A DNA stretch of 30,094 nucleotides from Bimuria novae-zelandiae CBS 107.79 (lineage: Eukaryota; Ascomycota; Dothideomycetes; Pleosporales; Didymosphaeriaceae): contig ML976753.1 of the NCBI GenBank assembly GCA_010015655.1, positions 131,732 through 161,825 on the forward strand. The letters run 5' to 3'. Both the position numbers and the translations under genes were made by a program. The notes below the pieces were generated by a model. The model saw only the letters and a program-made list of their open reading frames with translations, ran no database searches and was not told where the DNA came from. Shown piece after piece: positions 10,614-21,017 of the stretch; position 1 is the stretch's first letter; each line of letters starts with the position of its first letter.

Positions 10614-11800
10614 TTAAGAGGTGAGCTCTTTGATCTTCTCCTGGACGCGCTTCTCCTTCTCCTCCTTTGTGAGCTTCGACTGCCTGTACTTGAGAGACTC
10701 CTTCTTCCACTCCTCCTTGGACTTCTTGGGAGCATCGCCCTCCTCCTTCTTCCACGGGTCCTCACGGATCTGCTTGTGGGCTTCCTGGTAGAGCTCCTCG
10801 AGGCCGTCGGCTTCGATGTCGTCGTCGATGTAGCCGCTGAACTGAGACTTGTAGCGCTCCTCGTCATCATCGGCGAGGGTCTCCATGTACTCGGCGACGT
10901 GACCCGCGAAGATGTACTTGCGGAGGGTCTCGGCATCGAGCTCCTTGGACTCAATGTCGTAGCCGGGGAAACGGTTCTCGGAGTGAGGAACGTAGAGACC
11001 ACCGTCGGAGGCACCCTTCATAGCGCCGAAGACACGAGCACCGGTGGAGGTACGGGTAAGACCGACGTCCAAGAAGACCTTGAACGGGCGGCGCTCCTCA
11101 CCGTCAACCTCAGCAGCCTCAGTCATGGTGAACTCGCCGTCGGCCTCCTCAACACCCTCGAAAGCCTCGTCAAGCTCAAGCTTCTTCAGCGCGCGGCGGG
11201 CAAGCAGAAGACCGGTGGCATAGGCGGCGGACCAGTTGGTGAGACCGTGCTACAATAGATTAGCATGCGAATAGGGAGGCACAGAAGGCCGTACGTACAG
11301 TGATGCCGTAGGGCTTGAGCTCGTGGGCGTACGCAGCCATGAAGACCTTGTCACCACCGATCTCAGAAGTGACAATCTGAGCGACGATGTCGCGGTTGGT
11401 GAAGCGGACGACGAGACGGTACTTGGGCGCATTGTACTTGTTCTTGGCCTGGGTGGTCAAGCGCTTGCGGGCATAATAGTCGGTCTTGCCCTGTCGGCGG
11501 CGCTTGTACTTGACTTGGTACCGCCTGAGACAGTCGTTAGTAGTCGCAAAACGAGGGCAAAGAAACGCAAAGCTTACGAGAAGTACGCATCGTTCTTGAC
11601 GAGCTTGGACTATTTCCCAGAGTCAGCAATTGACGCTTCAAACCCAAATCGAAGCAGCTTGCAAGGACTCCACACGCAACATCGTCGGCGCACACGGCCT
11701 GCGCGGAGCAGGGTGCCGCAGAATCGCTAGGGTGGATGCATGGCAACTTTGAAGAGATGCCAGCGTAGAGTATTCAGTCGAGGTTACTTACGGTAGGCAT
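10614..11800 (-). CDS. rpl5: 60S ribosomal protein L5 (uL18)
   Basis: Four exons were reconstructed: 11800-11792 (9 nt, ATG CCT ACC), 11609-11578, 11524-11299 and 11249-10614. They total 903 nt (300 aa), close to the 297 aa of yeast Rpl5. The introns are 182, 53 and 49 nt with GT/AG ends; the 53-nt one has a perfect TACTAAC branch. The product reads [20 protein letters not shown] near the N-terminus, then [62 protein letters not shown] and a Lys/Glu-rich C-terminal tail ending KIKELTS. RPL5 binds 5S rRNA with RPL11 and carries it into the large ribosomal subunit, acting in nucleus and cytoplasm. It is divergent to ARP2 across 572 nt. The long first intron right after a three-codon exon is typical of ribosomal protein genes. 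Confidence 0.97.
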
Positions 11801-12372
11801 CTTGACGTGGAGACCGCGAGATGTTGTCGTTGAGCTGGTGTGGAGGAAAGTTCGCGCGCAAGATATGGCTTTGTGTGCCAAGAACATTAAGCGAGCTTGA
11901 TTTGGTGTTTGGTTGGAGCGTTTCAAGGTGGGTGACCACCGCATCTACAGAGTCGAATCATAACAGCAGTGCGATGAATTGTATGGTCTAGATAATGCTA
12001 CTCATTCAAAGCTTCGATTGCTCGCGAATAGCTCTACTTTTTCCTCGCTGTAAAAATTGCTGCCTGACACTGGTTTCATGGCAGATACCTCTGAGTAAAG
12101 CTGATACTGTTGATGAACCTGCCTGGGAAATGACTTTTTTTGAATGGACAGATGCTTTTTACAAAATCCCAATTTAGGAACTCAATTCTTAACATCATTG
12201 TTTGAATCTGGGGAGCATTGCACTACCCCATGAAGCTGTGATGTGCACAGACCAAGGACGTAGCTCGACCACAGCCCCTCCACCTCGCTCCTGCTCACGA
12301 TCCCGCAAAGTACCTACCCACGACTACGCGCGACTCTACCTCCTCCTTACCTCTTGACGTATTGCGGGCAGG
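11801..12372. promoter_or_regulatory. Divergent RPL5 / ARP2 promoter region
   Basis: This 572-nt stretch separates the two start codons, which point away from each other, so both promoters and 5' UTRs must lie here. Pyrimidine-rich tracts occur near both ends (CTCGCTCCTGCTC... before ARP2; the complementary run before RPL5). It contains a 15-nt exact match to the 5S rRNA gene (11927-11941). No other gene is seen. Confidence 0.75.
11927..11941 (+). promoter_or_regulatory. 15-nt copy of the 5S rRNA internal control segment
   Basis: GGTGGGTGACCACCG is identical to positions +83 to +97 of the 5S rRNA gene in this window (28960-28974), which in fungi is the box C part of the internal control region bound by TFIIIA. 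It sits 126 nt upstream of the RPL5 ATG, in antisense orientation to RPL5 and sense orientation to ARP2. The identity is seen directly; a regulatory role is inference. It could also be chance, or a ribosomal-gene promoter element unrelated to 5S. Confidence 0.4.
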
Positions 12373-13820
12373 ATGGCGGAGGTTCCTATTGGTACGGCGA
12401 ACAGTGCATGCTTCGGCGCAGGCTTTGCTGACACTCCTCAGTCCTCGACGGCGGAACCGGTTTCCTCAAGGCGGGATACGCAGGGCAGGTTCGTCAAGAT
12501 TTGGGAGAACAGAGCAGTGTCAGAAGCTAAAAGAAGCTCCGCAGAACTTCCCCGACCACCAGTACCCCTCAATAGTCGGTCGACCGATCCTACGTTCCGA
12601 AGAGCGAGATGGAGACATCGTAGTCAAGGACATTATGTGCGGCGATGAGGCAGCCGCGGCCCGCTCCATGCTTCAGATCACATACCCTGTACGTCGTTGC
12701 GCAGCAATTGTTGAGGACGCCCTGTCTTATGTGAGGCTGCGCTAACGTCGTCTCACTTCGACAGATGGAGAATGGCATTGTGAAGCGCTGGGATGACATG
12801 CAGCATCTTTGGGATTACACCTTCTTCGAGAAGATGCGCATAGATCCCACGGGACGCAAGATCCTCCTTACCGAGCCGCCGATGAACCCTCTCAAGAACC
12901 GCGAACAGATGTGCGAGGTTATGTTCGAGCGCTACGACTTTGGGGGCGTCTACGTGGCTATACAAGCTGTGTTAGCGCTGTACGCGCAGGGCCTTTCATC
13001 CGGAGTAGTTGTGGACTCAGGCGACGGTGTTACGCATATTGTTCCGGTATACGAAAGTACTGTACTCAACCACTTGACGCGGCGATTGGACGTAGCTGGC
13101 CGGGACGTCACTCGGAATCTGATCGCTCTGTTATTACGAAGGGGCTACGCTCTCAACCGAACTGCAGACTTCGAGACGGTACGGCAAATCAAGGAGAAGC
13201 TCTGCTACGTCTCGTACGATCTAGAACTGGACCAGCGCCTCAGCGAGGACACCACCGTCTTGGTGGAATCTTACACATTGCCTGATGGTCGCGTCATCCG
13301 AGTTGGCAGCGAACGCTTCGAGGCTCCCGAGTGTCTGTTCCAGCCGCACTTGGTGGATGTCGAGCAACCTGGTATCGCGGAATTCTTATTCAACACCATC
13401 CAGTCCGCGGATGTCGATGTACGAAGCAGCTTGTACAAGGCTATCGTGCTTAGTGGAGGAAGCAGCATGTACCCTGGTCTGCCCAGCCGTCTCGAGAAGG
13501 AGCTCAAGCAGCTCTGGCTCACCAAAGTGCTGGGTGGAAACCCGGAGCGTCTGAACGTACGTATGCGGCCGCCATGCTTAGGTCAACGCTTACGAAGTTG
13601 TTATAGAAATTCAAGGTCCGTATTGAAGACCCGCCAAGGCGCCGACATATGGTCTTCCTGGGAGGAGCAGTCCTCGCGAACATTGTGAGTCGCCTATTCT
13701 ATGTGCATGGAAGCATCGACTAATAATTATCAGATGGCAGATAAGGAGAACATGTGGATATCAAAGCAGGAGTGGCAGGAAGAGGGTACGAGGGCGTTGG
13801 AGAAGCTTGGTGCGAGATAA
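12373..13820 (+). CDS. arp2: Actin-related protein 2, Arp2/3 complex
   Basis: Six exons were reconstructed: 12373-12391, 12442-12488, 12545-12688, 12765-13556, 13607-13684 and 13734-13820. They total 1167 nt (388 aa), the normal length for Arp2. Introns are 49-76 nt with GT/AG borders and the frame is continuous. The start is [20 protein letters not shown], whose [13 protein letters not shown] is the actin-fold phosphate-1 loop. It continues with [50 protein letters not shown] (phosphate-2), [19 protein letters not shown] (adenosine site) and [12 protein letters not shown] near the end. Arp2 is one of two actin-like subunits of the Arp2/3 complex, which nucleates branched actin at cortical patches for endocytosis and polarised growth. 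It shares its upstream region with RPL5. Confidence 0.97.
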
Positions 13821-16084
13821 TGCAGCGGCATCCAGAAGCGGGTGCTACCAAACATCAGGCACGGAGAATAAACCAATGAATACCTCACCAGAACGCAAGA
13901 TCGTTGATCGTGTCACACTTTCAACCTCAACATTCATGCTCTTCACCAAGTTCGTCCGATAAATGCAGCGTTGCAGAGATCAAGTCGCCAATTCATTCAT
14001 GGCGCGTTAAGCAATGATTTGATGGGCCGAGCGGCGGCTTACACCACCATATTGGCTGGTAGCCAAATTCTCCATTCCCGCAGTGCTTTCACTTGCCGTG
14101 GTCCGATTTCTCCCTCGTGTTCAGGCCGCAAATTCTCAACAGGACCGCAACTCCGGGTCGACTGTGTGAACCCGAGGTAAGCAACACAGAAATGAGCAGC
14201 CATGCGTCTTGGAAAGCTTTTGCGCAGTGCACGCATGCACTTCAGTGCACCTGCCTCTTCAACCACCGATCCAGTCTATCGGTACATGTGGATGCACGGT
14301 TGTGTCCAAACATTTTCGACGGCTGAAGAGAGGAGGACTGCGGCGGCGGGAGATTGACCGCGGGACTTGTGCTGTACGCCCTGGCGGTTCTCGTGCTCAA
14401 ATTGTGGCTATTTCTTTTGGTGGGGGTTTCTGAAGAACAATTCGCGGTAACTGGGGCCTCTTTGGAGCATGTGTCGCCTCATTGGGATCGTGGAGGCCCG
14501 AGTCTGAGTTGCCCAAGGACACGAATGAACGCTAGCAGCTTAGAAGGGCTACACTTTTCGGAAAACGCCACCAAGTAGGCGCCCGTCTTAGAGTACTTCA
14601 CCTCCACTACGGCCGTGGAGCATTGTCTGTGCGCTCGTTGGAACTCTGCGTGCTTGTGTTTTCGGTTCAGCTAATATGAAATACTCCGCGCGCCCGAGCG
14701 GTCTTCTCGGTTTTGTAATTGTGCAGTAGACCCAACGAGTATAGGATAGAAACCTATATCACGGTGCAATTACGCTGCGCAACGCGCTTGATGCGACATA
14801 CGCGGACGTGGCGTGAGAGTGTGTGTTCCAAGGTTATACGGAAAGCATTCTCAAGCACTTCCAAGGTGGATATTGGCCCTCATGCATGCAGTTCCGGAGG
14901 AGTGGCACGGCGGTAGAATTGCAGAAGCTGCAATTCAAGAAAGTAAGATCACGATCGTGCTGCTTCCGGGCCTCGTGGCTGGGTATGGGCGCATGGCAAA
15001 TTCCGCTGCGTTCCACGGTTCATGCTGAATGGCAGCGGGACACTACGAGCGCTATGAGTAACGCTCGGAGAACAACATTCGATGGCAGGCATTCGCGTCA
15101 TGAACACTCCATCACAATGTCGAGGGGCAGGCGTCAGAGCAAATTACGAATGTGGAGGGCGTCTTTAGCGCCGTATGGGCACGTGAAACCCTTCACAATG
15201 GAGCCATGCCGGAGTTTCGGCATCACCACGTCTCCAGCATGCAGGTGCGCCATGGAAGCGATTGAACCATGAGCGGGCGCGACGATACCTCGCTAGCCAG
15301 TTCAGATTGCCCCATCCCGCTGGCCAAGGACACGATAGATGACGATGGCGGCGCCTACGCGAGTTTTCACTGTGCGGTTAAGTAGTGCTCTTTCCTTCTC
15401 GCGATGTCTACAACCATTGTCGAGTGTGCTCCACAGAATCCAGCCCTCACCTCTATTTCCGCTCTGCCTGCTCCTAGCGACTCCCTCTGGCTTGCTTTCT
15501 GCTGCAGGGAGCCGCCGCCTTCTTACTGCGCAATCCACATCAGTTGCACCGGGCATCAGCCAACGTTACCAGCTCGATCGCCATAAATATTGCCCTCTCA
15601 GAGACCGCGCTGCTGGGCTCCGACTCTCCCACACATAGACAGCTAAGGCAAGGTCCACGCTGCCTTCTTTACCGGATCGGTTGCGCGACGGCGGCACACC
15701 AGCGGAAGATCGACTCCCTCTGCTGCCTCATCAGTCACACTGCGCCCCGAGGCCGTCCTCCAAGCATTCCAGGACCCTCCCGCTGCCAATATATTAGTGT
15801 CGCCTGGCTCCTGCGCTGACACTCTGGGTGCTCTTCTCATTATTTCACATGATTGTCCCCTTGTTGCGGGCTTTGTTTAAGTGTGCTGCAGAGGCCCTTG
15901 GTTATTGTTGAAACCGACCCACTCGTCACACGTCATAACAGAGGACGCTTGCCATTCATATTCCGTTCCTCGGCAATCCTCTCAACCACAACCACAGCGC
16001 TGCGTTCAAAGTGTTAGCATCGTCAGTTGCCACCGGCTAGGTTATAGACGGGCTGAAAATACTGATGATCTAGCAGTCTACTAC
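13821..16084. other. 2.3-kb stretch without a recognisable gene
   Basis: Only short, unrelated frames are present on either strand. One of them (14354-14578, 74 codons) starts with a hydrophobic helix-like MTAGLVLYALAVLVLKLWLF but has no further support. A perfect 9-bp inverted repeat lies at 14916-14936. The right part should contain the promoter and leader of the 16085 gene. Confidence 0.5.
14916..14936. repeat. Perfect short inverted repeat (9-bp arms, 3-nt loop)
   Basis: GAATTGCAG (14916-14924), AAG, CTGCAATTC (14928-14936). The arms are exactly complementary. No gene borders it, and there is no T-run after it. Confidence 0.8.
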
Positions 16085-16639
16085 ATGTCCTCTCGATCAG
16101 AGCAACGCAATATGCCCAGCTCCCCACTGTCCCCAAGGATGGATTCTCTCAATATCCCGTCCCAGGCTCGCCGTCGACCTCACCTTTCACACATGCGGCA
16201 ATCGTCAGGCACTGCCGCGAGTCTGCGTTTGCCTTCCCTGCCGCGCTTCCATCCCGCCAATTATGCATCTTCGCAAGGCTCCAATGCTGCTGGAACACCG
16301 ACTACCAACCCCAACTCTCCTCAGCCTCCACTTTCGCCTCGAGCCCACCAGAGGCAGTACTCCGAAGTCCAACGCCAGATGTACACGTATCAGCAACAGC
16401 TCATGGCCAACGCAGCTCGCCAGGCTCGAGCCAGCACGAAGCCCACAAGCCCAAAACTTACTCCTCTTGACAGTCCTGGACCCGTCACTCCCATGGAGCT
16501 TGAGGGTGCCGACGGATATCTGACCGCGGGCATGAAAACTAACGACGCCGCTGCCCACGTGGAGAAGCTCATTCGTGAGGAGGCATCCCGCCGTGGCGAT
16601 ATCTCGCCTGGACGAACCGCCGCAGTTGCAGGTCGGTGA
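16085..16639 (+). CDS. Hypothetical disordered protein, Ser/Pro-rich (184 aa)
   Basis: I place the start at the ATG of MSSRSEQRNMPSSPLSPRMD. The open frame runs further upstream, but that part (Cys-rich, no codon regularity) looks untranslated, and a possible 3' splice site (CTAGCAG) lies just before the ATG. The product has repeated S-P phosphorylation-like motifs (PLSPRMD, PNSPQPPLSPR, PTSPKLTPLDSPGPVTP), an RRRPHLSHMRQSSGTAASLR block, a Gln/Tyr-rich helix (EVQRQMYTYQQQLMANAARQ), and a C-terminal helix AAHVEKLIREEASRRGD. I believe similar proteins occur widely in Dothideomycetes without a known function, but I cannot name a family. No membrane segment or catalytic motif is visible. Confidence 0.65.
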   Translation: MSSRSEQRNMPSSPLSPRMDSLNIPSQARRRPHLSHMRQSSGTAASLRLPSLPRFHPANYASSQGSNAAGTPTTNPNSPQPPLSPRAHQRQYSEVQRQMYTYQQQLMANAARQARASTKPTSPKLTPLDSPGPVTPMELEGADGYLTAGMKTNDAAAHVEKLIREEASRRGDISPGRTAAVAGR

Positions 16640-19600
16640 CTCACCGAGCACAAGGCATCACACTCAAGCTCGCGCCAACAAGCAAATGAACGACATTCCT
16701 CAAATGGTCACCATCGGAACCGCCGATAGCATGCCACCTTTCGTACACATATCCTACTGGCGTTATTATTTTCAAGGAGAGCATCACCGGCGTTCTATAT
16801 CACCAAAACATGCATGCATCAGATCATCGGCGGCATCTGCACTAAAAATTGCTCAGACTCCTACGGTTACCTTCTGTTTCTATCCCCTTGCGCTGGCAAC
16901 ACGCATTTCCGGTTATCAATCCAGGACCACACTGGAGGAATCGCACAAAGAATATGGGAATTAGATCTGGATAGTGGGCTGGGCTCATCTCGGCTGCTTT
17001 GACAATGGGTGTTTTGCAAACAATGGCGTTGTCCCATCATGTCTTTCATTTGTCTCCACAACATCCAAGAGCTGGACGTGTTGTCGTCGACAATCGCTTT
17101 CCCCTTCTATTTTGATACCACAATTTTCCCTATGTTCGTTATCCCGCCTGCCCACAGTTGGGTCATTCAGCGCTCCGCCCTCGGGCGTAGAGCGGGGCAG
17201 ATCACGGGCCAGCGGCCTTAGATGACCTGCATGTATCCAACTCAATACCAAACATTGTCTCACGCTTTTTCCGCAGCTTTTGCCGTGAAGGTGTGGTCCC
17301 ATGTTCAAAAACAGCTCCTTTGTGATACGTTGAGGTCACCCAGACGGTCCTGCCTTCCTAATCCATACGGAGGCATGCAACCTGGATGCCGAGACATCCG
17401 CTGTCACTGTTGCTCCACAACATGTCCCTCAGACACACCGACGATCTACAGACAGCGAATTGCAAAACCACCGCGCTCGTATACACCCAACGCTCCGCAC
17501 CAATATGAAGCCCCACTCCCACTCAAACAGGCCCTGTCGCCAACCCGCATGCAAACTCGGCACTACCTCGGCCAAGTTCGTGATGTACTCGCTGTTGGCG
17601 GCCCGCTTTCCAAGGTTCCTTGTTCGCCGAGATCTTCATAACAACAACGATCTCCTCTTTATTCACTCGCCTGCCTATGAAAGAAGCGGCGCTTCCTGCG
17701 ACGTCCTCGCATGACGCTTGCAGCATTATGCCTTGGCGCAAGGCACAGCGCATCGTTGAGCAGCACGCCTCACCCGCTAGCTGCTGCAGGTGTGATAGCC
17801 GCGTCCGTACCGTTTCCGTGGCAGTGTCACTTTCCAGGATGACTTTAGGATTCTTGGATTGAGAACGTGCTATGACGAGGTGAGTTTTGCGGCACAGAGC
17901 CAACGGCGGTTGCTATATTTACGATCGGCACGGAGACATGGGTGAAGATCAGATGTGCTGACAGCATCTGTGTGGGTGCGAATTGATCAGTGGCTACGAG
18001 TACCGAGCGTGAGCTATGCTGATATGGGCGTAGGCCGATGGCTTTGGATGGTACTTCGCCGCGACCTCACCGTTGAATGTGAATGCGCTCCTTCGCGATG
18101 TCGGGCGTCTCGGATATCTGGTCCATAAGCGTTCTCCGCGATCTGTAGGGCTGACGCCTTTCGAACCCCGTTGATTCACATGGATAAGGCGGAACAACGA
18201 TACAGTACTGTATACCTCTTTGCACTCAAGCGAGTCTTTGGTACGCAAGACAATAGCCGTATTGCTGTACGAGTACTTACTATACGGGACGTCCCCACAA
18301 ACTTGCTAACAGCAGCCTAACCCGCTCCAATCCGTCACCGCTTCTACCCTCCTCCACAACAAAGCCACTAGGACATCCGTGCCCGCCCAACCGTTTTCCG
18401 ACAGCTGGGTTGAGCTCCCGCCAGGTTTCAGCACCCTAAACCCTACACTGCAAGAATCACCGTCAGAACGATTATCTCTTCACATGTCAAGCTCTGATTC
18501 GTCCGATCCGAATGATGTTCACCACCAGCCTGCTGTTTCAGACGATTCTCACCACCAGACGTGAAGGAATTTGCGCCTAGTGTCAGATGTTATTATTGGA
18601 TGATCTCGTGGGAATGAGAAGCATACGCTATCGGCAGCAGTGCACGAGGCCAAGGTGTCATCAAAAGATTCCGTCAACAAAGGATCGAAGCGACGGATGG
18701 GTATCGTTCATGGGAATTTTCCCTGCCAGTCGCGTCTTTACGATTAAGCAGGGAACACGGCAGCACCGCAGGCAGTTACCCGAAAGGCCAGTCCCTGCTT
18801 CCCGCCATGTTGTCCGCCCCGCAAACCGACAGCGAAGTTTCGCGACCAGCTTTTTTGATGCGCACAACGGATCATGGTTGTGAAACCGTTTGCGATCGGC
18901 TCTCCACGTACGAGCTCAACAGTCGCTCCATGGCCTGCCCACCACAGATAGCTTTAGCTTTCAGGTATGCCACCGAGTCGGATCGCCCCGCCTTTGCAAC
19001 CCCACATGAACAAATCATTTAAAGTTGGCTCTGCAAATGCGAAAATACATCCGGTCTGCGTCGAATGCGATCGAAATCATGCCGTCAAAAACATTCGAAA
19101 ACTTACGTCATTGGCGTTTTACCTGGTTCGCGCGCTATCTACATGGTAGATCCTAGAAACTCACGGGACGCCCAACTCGGCTAAAATTTAGTAGGTCCGA
19201 ATGGTAGGTGGGTCTCTCGAAGCATCGATGATCGGACTAACCACCAGCCCAACTCGATCGGTCGGGCTGTGTATACGTATACCTGCTACCAGTTGTAGCC
19301 TTGATTTTGCTCATCCGAGGACTTCGGTACTTGATCACTCGGTGTGAACTTTCGGTGTTGGAAATCACGACTGCGACGTTAGCGTCATACATTTTGATTA
19401 CTTCTCTTTCGGAATTTTCCTCTCGTGGTCTTCTTGGTAGAACTCATGCGGATATGACCATGCCCATGGTCTTTGAAAGCGCTCGGGTACGGGTACACGA
19501 GAAGCCGGTTTCTTCAGGTCGATCCTCTACACTGAACTAAGGGTTGGCTTTGTCATATCCGCCCTCAACATTCAACACGATGTCTCTGTCCTATTAGCAG

Positions 19601-20258
19601 GCTCGAGTCCACTTCGTCGTGGATCTTCAGCATCTCCGGTGATAAGAAGAAGCTTTGAAAGCAGAGCAGTGAGCAGAGTACAGGTGTACGAGCGGCCCCG
19701 GTATCGTTCCAGTCGAATTGTCGTTGTGTAATTTGTCATTTTGTCTACCAACTGTCACATTTCTTGCCCGATTCTGTTGCCTCATATGGAATGTGGAGAC
19801 GATTCTTAGTCTGCTGTAGGTCGTGGAGTAGGCAGGGTTTGGCACGATGTCCCCACATATTTCTCATTAAGACTTTCTGGAGGAGAGAAAGAAGGTCTAA
19901 TGTCAATGATCATATCTGCCAGAGAGGCGATCCGCTACGCAGCCTCGAAGTATACTCTTCTCTCGACCTATTATTATTTACCAATACCATTCGCTCTCCG
20001 ACGCCGGGCGCTACCAGTCTTGCCGTGGCCGCACAGCATGGCTTGAAAGAGCACACCCCCTCGGGTACAGCGCGCGAGTGTAGCTGCGTGCGCTGCAACA
20101 AGCGGCCTTGTGCGATGCGCCAGGATGGTGCGGTGAATCAAGAGCAGCGAGCCGTAGGACTGAACGATGAACAGGTCGCGACGCCAATCACAACCTACCC
20201 GCGCCTCTATCACCCATCTTCATCAAAATCCCCGTCAACGTATGTATATGCCTCCAGA
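16640..20258. other. 3.6-kb stretch without a recognisable gene
   Basis: I read both strands and found only short frames with no family resemblance and no consistent splice chain. A small polar frame at 18379-18564 (ending DVHHQPAVSDDSHHQT) lacks an ATG start. A 12-bp palindrome, GTATACGTATAC, lies at 19271-19282. The stretch may contain long UTRs, a non-coding transcript or degraded repeats; nothing in the sequence decides this. Confidence 0.45.
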
Positions 20259-20798
20259 TCATTCTCCATCTGTGTCCGTCTCATCCTCTTCACTTATCTC
20301 CGAATCATCATTGGCGTCCGTCTCATTTTCTTCACTTGTCTCCGAATCATTTTTAGAGCTGGTTATCGCGTCCGGGTACAAGAACCTCCTCTGCTTTTGC
20401 TCCGTCGCTGCGTTAAACATTGCTTCGAAATCATCGTACGATTCGTTAAACTCGCGGCTTTCTTCGAACTCGGCTCCCGTCATGCCAGGCGGGCGGCGGG
20501 GTGAGTAGGGCTTTTTGACCACGTCTTCGTTGATTGGGGTTGCGCTGACGTTCTGAGGGCCCGTGGAAGGTGAGCAATCTCTCAGGGACTATGTGGGTGC
20601 TCTCGTCAATGACGATGGGTTGCTCTTGTGCGCTGCCGGGATTTGTTGCCGCGAGGGGTTCGTCAAGGTCAGCTTCAACGGACTCTCTGTCGAGAGTTCT
20701 GGTGTAGGGATGGTTGAAGAGGCTTTTCTGGGCTTCGTCTCGATCAGAGCTGGTGGGTCTTCGGAAGCGGCGCATTTCAATGATACGTTGGTTGCCAT
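20259..20798 (-). pseudogene. Acidic hypothetical protein broken by one in-frame TAG
   Basis: One reading frame runs from an ATG at 20798 (MATNVSLKCAASEDPPALIE) to a stop at 20259, 179 codons, with a single TAG at 20591-20589. Before the TAG the product is Pro/Ser/Thr-rich (KASSTIPTPELSTESPLKLT). After it come KKPYSPRRPPGMTGAEFEES, EFNESYDDFEAMFNAATEQK and a strongly acidic tail with two imperfect 14-residue repeats (SETSEENETDAND / SEISEEDETDTDG). I do not recognise a family. TAG could derive from CAG by a CpA-to-TpA change. An alternative model would start in another frame (MRRFRRPTSS, 20772) and splice into this one at CCCTCAG before 20548, which would avoid the stop; the splice donor (GTCATT) is poor. 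It lies just downstream of the methyltransferase gene on the same strand. Confidence 0.45.
20274..20357. repeat. Tandem repeat, period 42 nt, about two copies
   Basis: The copies begin GTCCGTCTCATCCTCTTCAC (20274) and GTCCGTCTCATTTTCTTCAC (20316) and stay nearly identical for about 36 nt. The repeat is in frame and encodes the 14-residue acidic repeats of the overlapping minus-strand gene. Confidence 0.85.
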
Positions 20799-21017
20799 CG
20801 TGAGAGAATGTAGCGGATACGAGAACTTGTAACAGTGTTGAAATTGCTACGGTATGAAGCAATATTACGTTTTCCAGTGAAGAGCTGGGAGGGATATCAT
20901 GCGAGTAAGTTGGCAACGAGTTGATCCTCGGTGGACAAACCCGTAGCGGCGTTGCCCCACCATGGGGTTAATGCAAGGAGGGTCGACCACTAGCGGCATA
21001 CGTACAGAGACGAGATC

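Noticed and set aside
10587..11258. Plus-strand Leu/Val-rich frame of 223 codons
   Set aside because: Antisense of the last RPL5 exon.
11610..11791. Possible snoRNA in the long RPL5 first intron
   Set aside because: Ribosomal-protein introns can host snoRNAs, but I found no convincing C box with a matching D box, and no H/ACA ending.
14354..14578. Possible small membrane or secreted protein
   Set aside because: Only the first 20 residues are hydrophobic; no cysteine pattern, no homologue known to me, in a region without other gene signs.
14680..14720. tRNA-like CGCGCCCGAGCGG sequence
   Set aside because: No matching acceptor stem or B box at proper distance.
15881..16084. Longer N-terminus for the 16085 gene
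   Set aside because: The upstream in-frame part has leader-like composition and a likely 3' splice site just before the chosen ATG.
19764..20504. Plus-strand frame of 246 codons with a Cys-rich CSCVRCNKRPC stretch
   Set aside because: Overlaps the acidic minus-strand gene and its repeat; the repeat part is antisense, and the Cys-rich part shows no recognisable finger spacing.
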